DNA of 64,000 nucleotides from Bryoerythrophyllum caledonicum (taxonomy: Eukaryota; Streptophyta; Bryopsida; Pottiales; Pottiaceae), in assembly GCA_963971425.1 (NCBI GenBank), contig OZ020518.1:3918263-3982262 (forward strand), read 5' to 3'. Made by a program: the position numbers and the translations under genes. Below are positions 47,601-59,224 of the stretch, piece after piece; within the stretch, counting starts at the first letter, position 1; each line of letters starts with the position of its first letter. The notes beneath the pieces were generated by a model. That model saw nothing but the letters and a program-made list of their open reading frames with translations, had not been told where the DNA came from and ran no database searches.

Positions 47601-50600
47601 AATTCAAAGTGTGTTGCCATTTTTAGTTGGTGGCTGCCAATAGACACCCTCCATAAACGCCGACCGAAATGAGGGGTCTCAACTAATAGCAAATTTCCAT
47701 TTGGAGTTGAATGTATGGAAGTAGGCTGGATATACCTCAATTTTGTAGATGTTGGTTATGAATTTTGGTTGGTTACTAGAGGGGTAACCTTAATGTGCAA
47801 GCAACCCCTAATTATGAGTACAATACCCTTGTTGAGTTATGGGAGGGAAGCCGTGGATTCTTTTTTGGGGTTGCTTTTACATTGTGGACATAATGTTAAT
47901 GCTAGCTAGATCTATTATTCAAGTGTCAAATAAGTGCCATAACAACAAAGCAATCCTTCATTATGAAGATAACTTTCCATGGTTGCTTGCCACATTTGTA
48001 ATCATGGGCTATATTGATGTTACGGCATTGTAACTTCAAAGCAACTCTTGATTATGGGAGATAACCTTGCTCTTCTCAACTAACTACCACCTCTAGAGAC
48101 TATATCTCAAACTACTAAAAACCCACTACAACCTCATTATGTGTTTCTATTGACAAGTATTTTCCTCTAGCATCATTTATTGCTACAAGTTGTTGGAAAA
48201 ACATACACATTATGCAATCTACTTTCTCTTAAAAGAAGACCAAATTTCTTCTTAATATCTTCATCTATCGATTAAATTGGACTTAATGTATAATATCTAG
48301 GTTTACTACCCTCTTGCCGCCTAAAGAACACCCCAATTGGAAGAATGTCACAATCCATGACTTTGGAGCTCGGATGCCAAGACACACCACCTACAAACTC
48401 CCTAAATGGCCGCAAAGTGCCAATTATAACATATACCGCAACGACAACAACCATGACTTTTACAACAATCAAGTATATAGGATCAGCCCATACAAGCCCT
48501 ATACTACTTTTTCCGCCTCAAATTTCCCTTCAAGGCTTCAACCATGGCCATCAACTATTTCCAACCAAGGTAGTCACCAAACTCCATTATAAAATGGCAA
48601 ATGTCTAATTTTCAAAACAACATGGACTAACTTATATTTGTCATGATTATACATCATTGGCAAAGAAATTTCATCTAAACATGAAACTTACACATCAAAA
48701 TCGATTATCTATAATCATCAAAAATATAAAATTGTTTATAAAAATTTGTAAGGATGTGACAACATAAGCTCCTTGATTTTGTAGCTTTTGAAACATGATA
48801 CAATACCTTTACCAGTAGTTGAACTATCTATAATAAAATCTCAAAAAAATCAACATGGAAAAACCAATCCAAGATTGTCATTTGTAGACATAGTAAAATT
48901 CACCTCTAAATAACTAAAGTGGTAAAAATAAGCTTTGATAAAGTAATGAAAAGTGATAATAAGCTTGTCATGCATCATCATAGGCAAATTTATTAATTTC
49001 CACACATCCTTGTTCATATTAAAGGAGCAGTCTCCCTACGAGGTGGAGCCTCCCAAGGCGGAAAGTTGCGGTCGCCGGTTATTTGGTGCCACCATCGGTG
49101 TAAGTTGTTGAACGATGTGGAAAAGCGGAAGAGGAGCATGGCAAGGGGAGTGGGCCACTTGCATGGACGCATGATGATGATGCCGTCACCTCCGGTTTTC
49201 CATCAGTTGTTGCCTACAAAGAAGGGTGTCCCGCTCCTCGACAATAATAAGAAGGAACTTGTGGGGTGGAAGAGGAAGGGTGTCTTAGTCCCCAACAATA
49301 ACCAGGAACTCGAGGAGTGGAATAGCTTTGTCAACCAAATGACCACCTCTCTCCTAAGCCTCAAAGGTAAAACAATCACTCCAACAAATATATAAACAAA
49401 ATCAAAACCTACCATAGTAATTTTCCTGGTTTGCGGTGTTAATCACACTAAATTGATTAATAGATGCTATAATTTTTTACTCTTGATGAATCTTTACCAT
49501 CAATAATCAACCTCTTTGAATAGTATAGATAGTTTTGATATCAATCAGTGTGGTTAATACAAAATAACAATTCCAGTGTACTATATAAAGATGGTATGAG
49601 ACAATTAACAAAAAATACAAAATACTGACTAACTCTAGTATAAATTACTGTTATTGAGTACACTTAATGTTCATCTCATTCTATTTTTTATATAATCACT
49701 TTTATTATTAATTTTTAATTAAATATTCATCTTAATTTCAATATTTAGGGCCGCTTCACACTTGGTGGCCAAGTCGAGTGGCCGTCGATTTTCACCAATG
49801 AGATTGCTAGAATGGATAAAGTCAAGACTTTGGGCCTTCACACTTGTGCCCAAACTCCAAAGGCCATTGTCCTACATGGCAACACATTTGGGTTGTTTTG
49901 GCACCAAAGCGACGACCTCTCGAGCAAAACTTGGGTTGCCCATTTTAGTCGACCCAAACTACAATCAAGAGTCCGTCAATTTTTTTAATAAAATAATAAA
50001 AAAAAACTAACAAGATATAGACCGTTAGATGAAAGAGGCTGAATTTTTTGGCTGATTTTTTTTGGCGTAATGATATGAGGTTTGGACTTTGGACTTGGCC
50101 TTTGGGGCTTCACACCACGACTGGCCAAACCTTCAATCTACATTATTTAATGTATTTTTTGGCAAAAAAGTTTGGCCTCTTGCCATAGTTTGATCACTCA
50201 TTTTGACGGACGGTCACTCGACTTGGGCATAGTGTAAAGCGGCCCTTAGTTGTGTAATTCTGGGATTTAGGAAAATATTTACTTCTATCCTTGGGGTTTC
50301 TGGGAGCAATTTTATTAAAAAATAATAATTTAAAAAATAAATAAATCTGAAAATGATGTGAATAGTATATTTGCTGAGGTTTGAGGTCATGTTTTGTATG
50401 TTTTTGTGATGCAGATGAACTTCAACAACTAATTAACCCACCAAAAGTTGCGCAACACACAGCTACCAAGTTGAATCAGGTTATTGTCGCTGACCTTGGC
50501 CATGGAATCATCAGGGCTTCATGAACCCTAAACCCTAAACCCTAAGACCTTAACCCAAAATTGTAAAACCATCCTAAAACCTGATCTAAATTATGTTTTA

Positions 50601-52480
50601 CATAAATCTCCACATTTAGAAAACAATTAATCCTAAATATCCATGACTAACATTCTCCATAAGCACTTTGAAATTGCTCATTGTAGTGCAAAGAGTGGAA
50701 AAGAAAAATAATGTTCTCATTTCCATCTTCAACTGTAAGATCTTATTTTATACTATCAAAATCACATGCTCACAATTTTTTCTAAACATTGATTGCACAA
50801 ATTGAAAAATTATAGTGGTTGACATGAAGGAAAAGTTTGTTTTTCTTCCTTGCATGTAAAAGGCTTACCATAGCCTTGGTGTGGTGGTTTGGATCACAAC
50901 ACACCAATGAGATGGTTATTTAAATTTAGGGGGAGCACAGTCCAACCAACTATTGTAGGGGGGTCTCAAGACCTCATTGTACGGGTATCCACAAGGCCCT
51001 TGAGGAGATGACATGGCGGTTGTCTCTAAGCACTTAGAAAAATTGTAGGGAAGCACTTGGTATAGAAAAGTGTTTACCCTTAAAAAGTGTTCAACACTAT
51101 ATTCACATTGGTCATGTCCAAGGACTGGAGTTGCTCTTCTTCTTCTTGCATTTAAAGGATCAACAATGATTGCAAAAGTTTTGTGCCCGTCCTTGACATT
51201 TTTTTAATTTAACTAACAAAATATTTTCCATAGGCTCTATATTCTGAAGTAGCTCTTGTCTTCTTACATCTTCAAACAAGATATAAAATGGAAATCATGG
51301 GAGCTTGCTACAGATTTGCAAAAGCCCACGTTGGGACTTGTGGTCTTTAGTGATTATTATTTATGGTTACATCTCATGTAATCTCTTTCTTCATTGTCAA
51401 AGATAGCTAGAATTACTCTAAATCAAGTCTAGAGTTCACCAGGCTCTTCCATGCTTAATAAAATTGTAATAAAAGAACCACCAAGCTCTTAAAATCTAAT
51501 AACAATTTAGTGTAGACAAACAGGAAAATTTAATAAAAATAGAAAGTATTATATTAAAAAAATAGGTGATTTTGTCTAGAATTATCCTTAAAATCATCCA
51601 CACATTCAATAAGCTATTCCCTCTATCTATTTTAGTATCAATATTTGTTAACTCCCAACAACTATTAGATCAATGGAGGAGCTTGGTGGTCTATCCTTAT
51701 TAAGAATGGAAGAGCTTGGTCGTAAATAAACCCAAATCTAGCTACTTTTGGCCACCTTTGAGAAGGAAATAAGAGTTTGCACTATATACCAAGAATCTTC
51801 GCCACCCTTCTTCTATGAGTTTATCATGGAAATCATTATAACTAATCAACTCATTTTGATAATAATAAAAAGAATGAGAAAAGATGTCAAAATTTATGGT
51901 TTCTCTCCTTGAGATAACTTATAACTCCTTTACTACCTGGAAGTATATCTCAAAGTGTTTGCTATCCATATTCATCATCATGATAGTTTAAGACTTGCCA
52001 CCAAGAGAAAAAAAGGAGAAATGTCACATGCTATCATTTATAATCATTATTGGCTAAGTGCATAATTGCTTAATTGCATGTTAATACTTGCGTACACCGT
52101 GTATGCAGATACCACGCTCAGTATTCTGGTCAGGAATGTTGTGCCTCCTTGAGCGCTCGTGCAAAATCCTAAACGACCATGTGGCATCCCTCACGAAGAG
52201 GCACAAGGACAACGTGGAAAACACAAATACCGGGACCGAGAATGAGGCACCTATTGCAAACGGGCAAAGGCTATCACCAATCAAGAAGAAGGAAAAAAGC
52301 CTTGAAGGTATCCAATAAGCAAGGTCTGTTACTTGCAAAACAGGAGGAGGTGTTCCGGAATATGAAGCTCTTGGTGGACCCGGTGCATGAAAAACATCGG
52401 ATGATTTTCCATCCAAACTTACGTCAAAGTCCTTTGACTTTGACCGCTCGGAATAAACATCGGTTGAGGGGTTGGTAATT
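38608..52480 (+). CDS. CEP78: CEP78-like leucine-rich-repeat protein (multi-exon, model partial)
   Basis: CEP78 is a centriole/basal-body LRR protein. Exons I can place: about 38805-38966 (ETRLARCLQRDLSELSLSDL); about 39070-39150 (VEVVVAVSQFFGG); about 39362-39459 (MQNLELGVCLSLRDIN); 39571-39641 (LKNLSFANSGLGD); 40687-40785 (LQTLNLSGCALTDASAAAIA); about 41541-41681 (YGQQWRQSV); about 43255-43350 (LVALDLSCNSFTD); about 44093-44243 (LNLRCNRMTRAGAKPLLDVM); about 47268-47347; about 49039-49366; 50413-50489 (DELQQLINPPKVAQ); about 52110-52306. The last part to 52480 is in another frame, so an exon border is unresolved. Block order and LRR spacing follow animal CEP78; joins at 39459/39571, 39641/40687 and 49366/50413 are in phase. 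The 5' exon and start codon are uncertain (ATG candidates at 38608 and 38684). Introns carry SINEs and MITEs. In land plants such a gene is expected only where sperm are flagellated. Confidence 0.6.
39677..40026. mobile_element. MITE with GGTAAGCCYC ends (about 350 bp), in a CEP78-like intron
   Basis: Left end TAAGGTAAGCCTCCCCATAA and right end GAGGGGCTTACCTTA are inverted. An additional inner inverted pair (CCCCATAACCAAC / GTTGGTTATGGGG) lies at about 39685 and 39815. A related sequence in opposite orientation is at about 47620-47795. Confidence 0.6.
40067..40172. repeat. 12-bp tandem repeat, CCCAGTTAAGTC
   Basis: About nine imperfect units, within an intron of the CEP78-like gene. Confidence 0.85.
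41186..41283. repeat. 98-bp hairpin
   Basis: TTAAATTGAGACATTTCAGA at the left and its complement TGAAATGTCTCAATTTAA at the right, with a partly paired interior. It is noncoding and could be a very small MITE. It is followed at about 41303 by the short palindrome CAATGCATGCATTG. Confidence 0.65.
42278..42630 (+). mobile_element. tRNA-derived SINE, copy 1 (353 bp)
   Basis: Perfect 13-bp target duplications ACTTTGATGAAAA at 42265-42277 and 42631-42643. The head resembles a tRNA: GGCACCAC pairs with GTGGTGCC about 80 bp later, the A box is TGGTGTAGTGG, and the B box GTTCAAGTCC lies at the usual distance. A tRNA-unrelated body follows, with a TTCTTCTTT-type tail. It lies in an intron of the CEP78-like gene in sense orientation. 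The exact target duplication suggests fairly recent insertion. Confidence 0.9.
44537..44699. mobile_element. TTAA-type element, degenerate copy (163 bp)
   Basis: The left end CCCCTAAAGGACCAAG is identical to the copy at 60169; the right end is CTTGGTTCATTAGGGA. Flanks are TGAA (left, degenerate) and TTAA (right, 44700-44703). The interior shares ATAGGATCTT with the larger copy. Confidence 0.6.
44916..45067. mobile_element. MITE with TA flanks (152 bp)
   Basis: TA at both borders (44914-44915 and 45068-45069). The right end GGGAGCTGACTG and left CAATAAGCGCC are inverted and diverged, with inner GTTGTTGTAA/TATAACAACC arms. Same family as 46901-47213, with rearranged pieces near 45830-45995. 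Confidence 0.6.
45071..45262. repeat. 26-bp minisatellite, about seven copies
   Basis: Unit CAACAAAATTTATTAGCAAAATTCAT with few changes. It starts immediately after the MITE ending at 45067, in an intron of the CEP78-like gene. Confidence 0.92.
46901..47213. mobile_element. MITE with TA flanks (313 bp)
   Basis: TA at 46899-46900 and 47214-47215. The ends CAGCCAGCTCCCTTTATAAT and TTTTATAAAGAGAGCCCACTG are inverted. Noncoding. TA flanks and CAGT-like ends fit a mariner-type derivative. Confidence 0.7.
47620..47795. mobile_element. Partial relative of the GGTAAGCC MITE
   Basis: In reverse orientation to 39677-40026: CCATTTGGAGTTG, GGCTGGATATACCTCAATTTT and GTTGGTTA words appear in the same order, ending GAGGGGTAACC. 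One end is not clear. Confidence 0.5.
49439..49557. mobile_element. Short MITE related to 3907-4126 (119 bp)
   Basis: Inverted ends TTAATCACACTAAATTGAT and ATCAATCAGTGTGGTTAA. The interior TTTTTACTCTTGATGAAT and CTTTGAATAGTAT words match the MITE at 3907-4126. It lies directly after a CEP78-like exon. Confidence 0.6.
50862..51146 (+). mobile_element. tRNA-derived SINE, copy 2 (about 285 bp)
   Basis: Same family and orientation as the SINE at 42278: GCCTTGGTGTGGTGG head, GGCCCTTGAGGAGATGACATG body and a CTTCTTCTT tail. The B-box region is deleted or degraded. Near-perfect target duplications (TGCATGTAAAAGG / TGCATTTAAAGG) flank it. It is older than copy 1 by divergence. Confidence 0.85.
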
Positions 52481-53620
52481 AGTGATTGAAGAATTCTTTT
52501 ATTGTTAGGGGTGTTGTTCATAAATTAGGCGACCTACTTTCCAAGGGTTTTTTTTTTATATATATGTTATTTATAAGTTGGGTGACCTTTTGAAAGGTTC
52601 TTTTCATCTTTTATAGGTTGGGTGGCATATCTGAATTCTTATAAAATATATACAATCTCTTAGAGGTACTTGTAAAAACTCTTAGTGTCATCCTTTCATC
52701 GTATTTGTTAAGGAATTCTTTTTCTTCAATTTTGCAATTGGAAATGGGTTGTCATCAAACATATGGAGTTCATTAGATGTTGTGAAACATTTTTACTAGA
52801 TTTTTCTCTCCAACTTTTTTCTGGAATATTGGACTCAAATATTGAACTCCTAGTCATGCTAGTTTAAGATGAACAAGCAATTTCATCTTTGAACTTCGAT
52901 TTGTCATATTGTTTGATGCAATGTAATCAAATGTATGCATGTCATAATTGCAGGTAAATGAAAACTTGGGATTTCTTTGGGCTTGTCTCCAAACAGTTTG
53001 TTGTAAATAACCTCTAGTAAGTGAATGCTTTATGTAGCTCCATTCTACCTAAACACTTCTATTAGCACTACTAGCTAATATTATCCATGCTATTGAGCAC
53101 CTATCTCAACGGCACATTTCTACAAGATTGAATTATATTGCAAATGTGAATCAAAATTAATATTATATAAGATTAGGAATAGAAATGAATGAGAGTGAGA
53201 GTGACGATGAAAGTGGGAATGACAATCAAAGTGAGAGTAAAGGTGAGAATGGGAGAAAAAGGAGGATAGATTTTAAGGCGAATCATTAAAGTGAGACATA
53301 TGTGTTCAATTATGTAATAGATTGGTATTTATTGGAGTTGTCAATCACATCTATCGAAGCTACCATGCTATGCAACTTGGAAGATCCAAGTTCACTAAAA
53401 ACATGATTCATTTTTCATAATATACAAGTGTAGTCCACTTCCGATATTGGAAGTGCTTAGACTCCCAATGCTAAAACCTAGGCACGAAATCCCGTTGTTT
53501 TGTTGCCATATATAATCTAGGAATGGATATTTATTTCAACCACAAATATCTTCCAAGTACCACTTAGGTTTTAACTTCGCAAGATGAACAATATTCTATT
53601 ATACATGGACATGGCAAACA
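52481..53620. other. Intergenic after the CEP78-like gene
   Basis: AT-rich. A short acidic Glu/Ser/Asp-rich frame begins near 53184 but soon ends. No other support for a gene. Confidence 0.4.
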
Positions 53621-53624
53621 TAGC

Positions 53625-53970
53625 CTCCACTTTTGTCAAGTCCTATAAGTCCTCACTTTCTACAAGTCCCCCACGCCTCCACTTTCCTCAAGTCCCCCAT
53701 GTCTCCACTTCCCTCAAGTCCCTCACGTCTCCACTTCCCTCAAGTCCCCCATGTTACTCTAACTTGATCCAAAACATGGTACCATTGGGTATCCAGTAAA
53801 AGACAAAAAAGTAAAAGGCTCCTGCAAAAGCCAAAAAAGTAAAAGGCTCCTGCAAAAGGCAAAAAAGTAAATGGCTCCGGAAAAAGGTAAAAGGAAAAAG
53901 TAAAGTGAGAGAAAAAAGTAAAAGGCTCCGGTGAAAGGCAAAAAGGGAAAAGAGAATAAAGTAAAAGGCA
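53625..53970. repeat. Two adjoining tandem repeats upstream of PPL1
   Basis: About 53625-53755 holds about four to five units of roughly 26 bp (CTCAAGTCCCCCATGTCTCC). About 53795-53970 holds units of about 27 bp (AAAGTAAAAGGCTCCTGCAA). Both lie within 700 bp upstream of the PPL1 start. Confidence 0.8.
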
Positions 53971-54297
53971 GAAAGTGAAGTGGCGATCCGAGCGCGGTCC
54001 CTGTCACAGGCGCAGCACACTTGTGTGTGGATAACAGATAGACGGTCACAGAGCGAAAGGAAAGGCACCCCCATCACCGCGGGAGCCCCTCCGGCGCCCC
54101 ATGACCGCGTCGCGCTATCCGCTTCTCGCCACAGACACACGCGCCCATCGTCTCTCGCACCGATCGCACCACGCACGCACGCACGCACGGCGCGAGCGCA
54201 TCGCCACTGAATCCGACCCGCAGCCCCGATCCTAGCACCGCAGCAGCGAAAACCCGCCCTCGCAGAAGCAGCAGCAGCAGCAGCAGCAGTGCGCAAT

Positions 54298-56905
54298 ATG
54301 GCCATGTCCGCTGCCGCTGCCGCTGCCACCTCGTCGCTCGTGCTCGCCAACCACACCTCCTTCGCTGTAAATCGCCGTAGTCGCCTCGGTTTCTTCGACA
54401 TTTTGGTGGGGTTTCGCAGTCGAGGAATGTGGATTGTGCTGACGTTTTGGTGGGTTTTTTGCAGTCGAGGTCGAGTGTGCGCACGCGGGCTGCCATTCCG
54501 TGTGTGAGGGCGTCCACGTCCGAGTCGTCGGCCCACCGTGGTGAGCTGCGTGGGTCTCTTCTTGCATTGTGAGTTTTTGTATCTTTTTGGGTGGTTGTTG
54601 ATTGATGCATTGTGTTCGTGCAGAGTCGTCGGAGGGTGTGACGCGCAGGCAGGTGTTGGGAGGAGCTGCGGCTGTCGCGGCGACTGTCGCTACCTTCGCA
54701 AGCCCGGCGCTCGCAATCAGTACGTTCTCTGACCTTTTGTTACACGCGAATGAGTTCACTGCGCATTTTGGAGGGGAATGAGTTCTCAGAATTCGGATTT
54801 GAATGCAGTGACGTTCAATGTGAGAAGAGTGGCTACTGTTTTTTACGCTGATTTGGGTCAGGGTTCCACCTGATCAGTTTCAGAGCTCTCACAAAAAGAT
54901 CGAAGCTCTTGAGAGTATTGCTTGATTGGCGGTTTTGGCATTGCCTCTTTTTTGACTATCAATCTAGCATACTCCACAGTAAAGAATACAGAAATAAACT
55001 ATCAAAAGACCCCAAAACTTTGTTGGAATTTGCACTGAGAGAGTTCTGCCGTAAAGTTATCAACCAGGCATGTAGGCAGCAATTACACCAGTTTGGCTTA
55101 CTTAGTGTGACCAGCAGTAATTGATAAACTTTTCGTCGCTCTTCTCACGCAATGTACTAGCAAAGGTTCCATTAAATCTGTGATCTAGGTTAAAAATGAA
55201 CTTCTCTTATTCAGAAAAAAGCACACCCTTGATGATTTGGGTAACCAGAAAGAGTGTAGCTGATGCAGTGAACTTTCTACTCGGGGTGTGGCTCCCATAC
55301 CAACATCTAGAGAAGCACCTGTTGCAATGCAAGGGCATTCTTGTCGGAAAAACTCTCAAACAATGTGACAGTCTGTGTATTCTATCATGTTTGATCATTC
55401 TATGGTGTGCAGACGCTCCCAAGGGCTACACTGCGGTTCTCGACAATGCTGATGGCTACAAGTTCTTCTACCCTTTCGGATGGCAGGTACGCCTCATCCA
55501 TATCAATTTTGCTTATTCTCCATTAAGTAAGATTTTTTTCATAACACAACAGATTCTTATCCTTGATTTTGATCACGTAATAGAGTTAATCTGTAAACTA
55601 ACAAGGGATGAGCTCTTTCTCTTCAGGAAGTGGCAGTGAAAGGCCAGGATGTGGCGTTCAAGGATGTGATTGAGCCTCTGGAGAGCGTGAGTGTGAGCAT
55701 CATCAAGACTGACAAGACAAGTCTTTCAGAATTAGGAACTGCTGATGAGGTACGCTTGGTGGTTTGTAAGGAATTTAGACAATACTCTTATCTGTTATGT
55801 TTGCGGTCTCCACGTTAGCCAATTGTGTGTGCGATCTCTCTGACGAATGTAGATTTTTTTTGTTTTGCTGTGTTCATGTCATAACTGTAACTTGCCCAAA
55901 ATGAAATAACAGATTCTGAAATGTTGAAGTTACGTCTAGAAAGTCTTGTGTAAAACTGATATAACGAGTATAGCCATTTTCAATGATACAAAAGCACTGG
56001 GGCTTGTTTGGACGCAGGTAGCCAAGGCTCTGGTTGAGAAGGTGTTGGCTTCACCGACTCAGAAAACTAAACTTGTGGAAGCTAAAGAGGTACACCGCCG
56101 TTTTTAACTTTTTTGTTCAATGAATAGTTTAGTGTGGCACCTTAAACCCCTCAATGCTCCTACTAAAACTGGGAATACCCACTTCGACACCTAATAATAA
56201 CAAAACTAAATGAACTTACATGATGAAATTAATATATCCATTGACATGAAATTAAGCATGAAAGAAATCTTTCATAGTCCAATATGTGGATGCTTGGGCA
56301 TCAACATGTCCAATTGCTTTCTAACTTTAACTTGTGTGCAGCGCTCTTCCGAGGGTAACGATTACTACACTTTCGAGTTTTTGGCCAAGGCTTCAAACTT
56401 CACCCGTCATGGTCTCGGCGCAGTGGCAATAAAAAATGGTACATTCTCTCTACCATTTTTGTCATTAATTCCAAAAATACGCCCTCTATGTCCATTTTGA
56501 TGTAACTGTAAATAGCTCTAAGTATCTGAAATCACCTCAAAGGAGAGAAAAGAGGTTAATATCCACGCAAACTAGACACACCAAGCTCTTGTGTATCTAA
56601 CAATCACTTAGAATAAGAAAACAATAAGAAGTGGGGTATGATATGGGAAGTGACAAGTTCACGAAGAAGCTGGCGAGGAGCAACTGGTCGGCTTTCTTAG
56701 CAAACACAGTTGTAGAAGTAGGTGCAAATAGGAATGGTTTATGAGGAATTGAGTAGTTTTTAGTGTAAAAAGAATGATGAGTTGATTTGATGCATGATTT
56801 GCAGGAAAGTTCTACACTCTGACCACAGGGTCAAATGAGCGGCGGTGGGATAAAATGTCAGATAAGCTGAAGATGATCGTCAATTCATTTGAGCTCTTGG
56901 TGTAG
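54298..56905 (+). CDS. PPL1: PsbP-like protein 1, thylakoid lumen (8 exons, 235 aa)
   Basis: Exons 54298-54366, 54465-54540 (or from 54420), 54624-54719, 55413-55486, 55627-55749, 56018-56089, 56342-56438 and 56805-56905 join in phase to 708 nt with stop. The N-terminus is a two-part targeting sequence: an Ala/Ser-rich chloroplast transit peptide, then twin-arginine TRRQVLGGAAAVAATVATFA with SPALA cleavage, so Tat import into the thylakoid lumen is expected. The mature part is a PsbP domain: YKFFYPFGWQEVAVKGQDVA, FKDVIEPLESVSVSI, YYTFEF, FTRHGLGA, KFYTLTTGSNERRW. These follow Arabidopsis PPL1 closely, including length (about 230). PPL1 is needed for efficient repair of photosystem II after photodamage. 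An ATG two codons on (54304) is an alternative start. Confidence 0.96.
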
Positions 56906-57356
56906 AAACTAGCGCCGGATTCATTTTTGTATCACTAGCCAATGTGAGTGTTCATCATGGCTCTCTCATTCTTGAGTGTCCTGTGAAATCCAATGACAAG
57001 TTGTACTCCAGCAGATGATGGTGTATGGTTGTTTCCCATTGTAAATGCTTCTGAGTTTAGGGTTTAGGGCTTAGGAGAACCCTAAAACCTGGGCTCATGA
57101 AATGTACCAATAAAACGAGTATGGCATTTTCACAGGTGGAATTGTACCACTTTAAAGACTGTATTTTGTACATTCGAGTTCTCCTGGAAGTTGAAGGGGG
57201 TGACCCCACATGTCATCCTCTATTTTATGCTCTGAATGCTGTCTGTGAACATTTTGTGCGCCACGTTGAAGCTATCACTTCGATTTTGTCGCCTTCCCAG
57301 ACCATTCAGGTTCATCTTGGCAGTGGCAGCGACGATCATTGTGAGCCGAGGGTGAA

Positions 57357-58955
57357 GGCCCGTTCGCATTAGCCTCAAAATGCAAGTTCACCGTCCCAAA
57401 TTTTGGACTGTAGTGGCCATGCTTTTGAGACCATAAAACAACACTTGCGGTGAACCACCGCAACTCTTTAGGGTTTTCTAAAACGCAGTACGGCAAGTTT
57501 GTCTTCCAATCGCACGCGTAAGCCAATCAAAACACATTATTTTTATCGTCTTTTTGTCCAAAATTTGTGGGTAGCTCATTCTTTTGAGGTTTTTAAGGTG
57601 GTGTGTAAACATGTATTTAAGACGTGGAAACCTTGAAGGCACTTCAGCAGGAAATGCTTCACCTTACAATCTGTCAGCCCTTCTATCTCCTTCAATTTTT
57701 GACTATTTTCGGAAATTTTTGGCTCTAAAGTGTGTGATTTTTTGAGACGAAGAGATTGGTATATCACACGGCTTCTAATTCACAGTATTGAACGAGATAC
57801 GAGTTTTCAAAGTTTTGACCAGCGTAGGGTTTTTGGACAACAACTTTCACGATTGATTATGGTGCGTGAACTTACTCAATTCTAGAATTTTAAAGTCTAA
57901 GAGTGTGATTTCTTCTCACGATTGCGTTGGTATATGGGGCATTCTCTAATTCAAAGTATACAAAGTGCTATAAATTTTTAAAACCGCAGCCTTTGTAGTC
58001 ACTTGTGATTTGAATGAAAACTTTCATTTAAAAAACCTAGGTATGTGTATATATGTAGTTATGTAGGTATGTTTGTAGGTACATCTACAAATCTTTCTAA
58101 GGATGCTTGTAATCTTGTGATCTTTCTTATGATTGTTGCGATATGCTATGGGGTTGTACACCAAAAGGTGCAGGCTTGTCTGGAGCAATGGATGGATCTT
58201 TAGAAAGATTTATAGATGTACCTATAAACATACCTATATAACTACATATATATACATATCTATGTTTGCTAAATGAAAGTTTTCCTTCAAATCACAAGTG
58301 ACTACAATGGCTGCGGTTTAAAAAATTTATAGCACATTGTATACTTTGAATTAGACAATGCCCCATATATCAATGCAATTGTGCGAAGAAATCACACACT
58401 CTCAGACTATAAAAATCCAAAATTGAGTAAGTTTACGCACCGTAATCAGTCGTGAAAGTTGCTGTCCAAAAATCCTCCCCTGGTCAAAACTTTGAAAACT
58501 CGTATCTCGTTCAATACCGTGAATCAGAAGCCGTGTGATATATCAATCTCTTCGTCTCTAAAAGTCACATACTACAGAGCCAAAAATTATTCAAAACAAT
58601 AAAAAATTGAGGAGATAGAGAGGTTGACAGATTGTAAGGTGATGCATTTTCTGTTGAAGTGCCTTCAAGGTTTCCACGTCTTAAATACATGTTTACGCAC
58701 CACCTTAAAAACCTCAAAAGAATGAGCTGCCCACAAATTTTGGACAAAAAGTCAACAAAAATAATGTGTTTTGATTAGCTTACACGTGCGGTTGGAAGAC
58801 AAACTTGCGGTACCGTGTTTCAGAAAACCCCAAAGAGTTGCGGTGATTCACCGCAAGTGCTGTTTTCTGGTCTCAAAAGCGTAGCCACTACAGTCCAAAA
58901 TTTGGGACGGTAAACTTGCGGTGAACTTGCGTTTTGAGGCTAATGTGAACGGGCC
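57357..58955. mobile_element. Foldback element, 1.6 kb, with about 750-bp inverted arms
   Basis: The left arm, about 57357-58100, and right arm, about 58198-58955, are inverted copies around a loop of about 100 bp. Ends are GGCCCGTTCGCATTAGCCTC and its near complement. Arms differ by substitutions and small gaps and contain repeated TTGCGGTGAA words. No coding region. A transcript through it would form a very long hairpin. Target duplication not clear. It begins about 450 bp downstream of the PPL1 stop. Confidence 0.88.
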
Positions 58956-59224
58956 TCAAAACTCATTACATTGCGAACCTGCGAGCCTCAGAGCTCATTT
59001 TTCTCATTGACAGGTCGTACTCGATGTGCGGCTTCCAGATCACATAGGCAGGCGAGGCGCTGGAACTTTTCCTACGATTCATCCCTTTTGAGAACCACTA
59101 TTTCAACGTGATTGGATTCGGGTCGACCCAAATTCAATCACGTTGCGGGAGAGCGACAAGAGAAGAAAGTGAAGAATATGCTGAAAGTGGCGCTGATGCC
59201 GCCTGTCACTGACATGGGCGTGCA

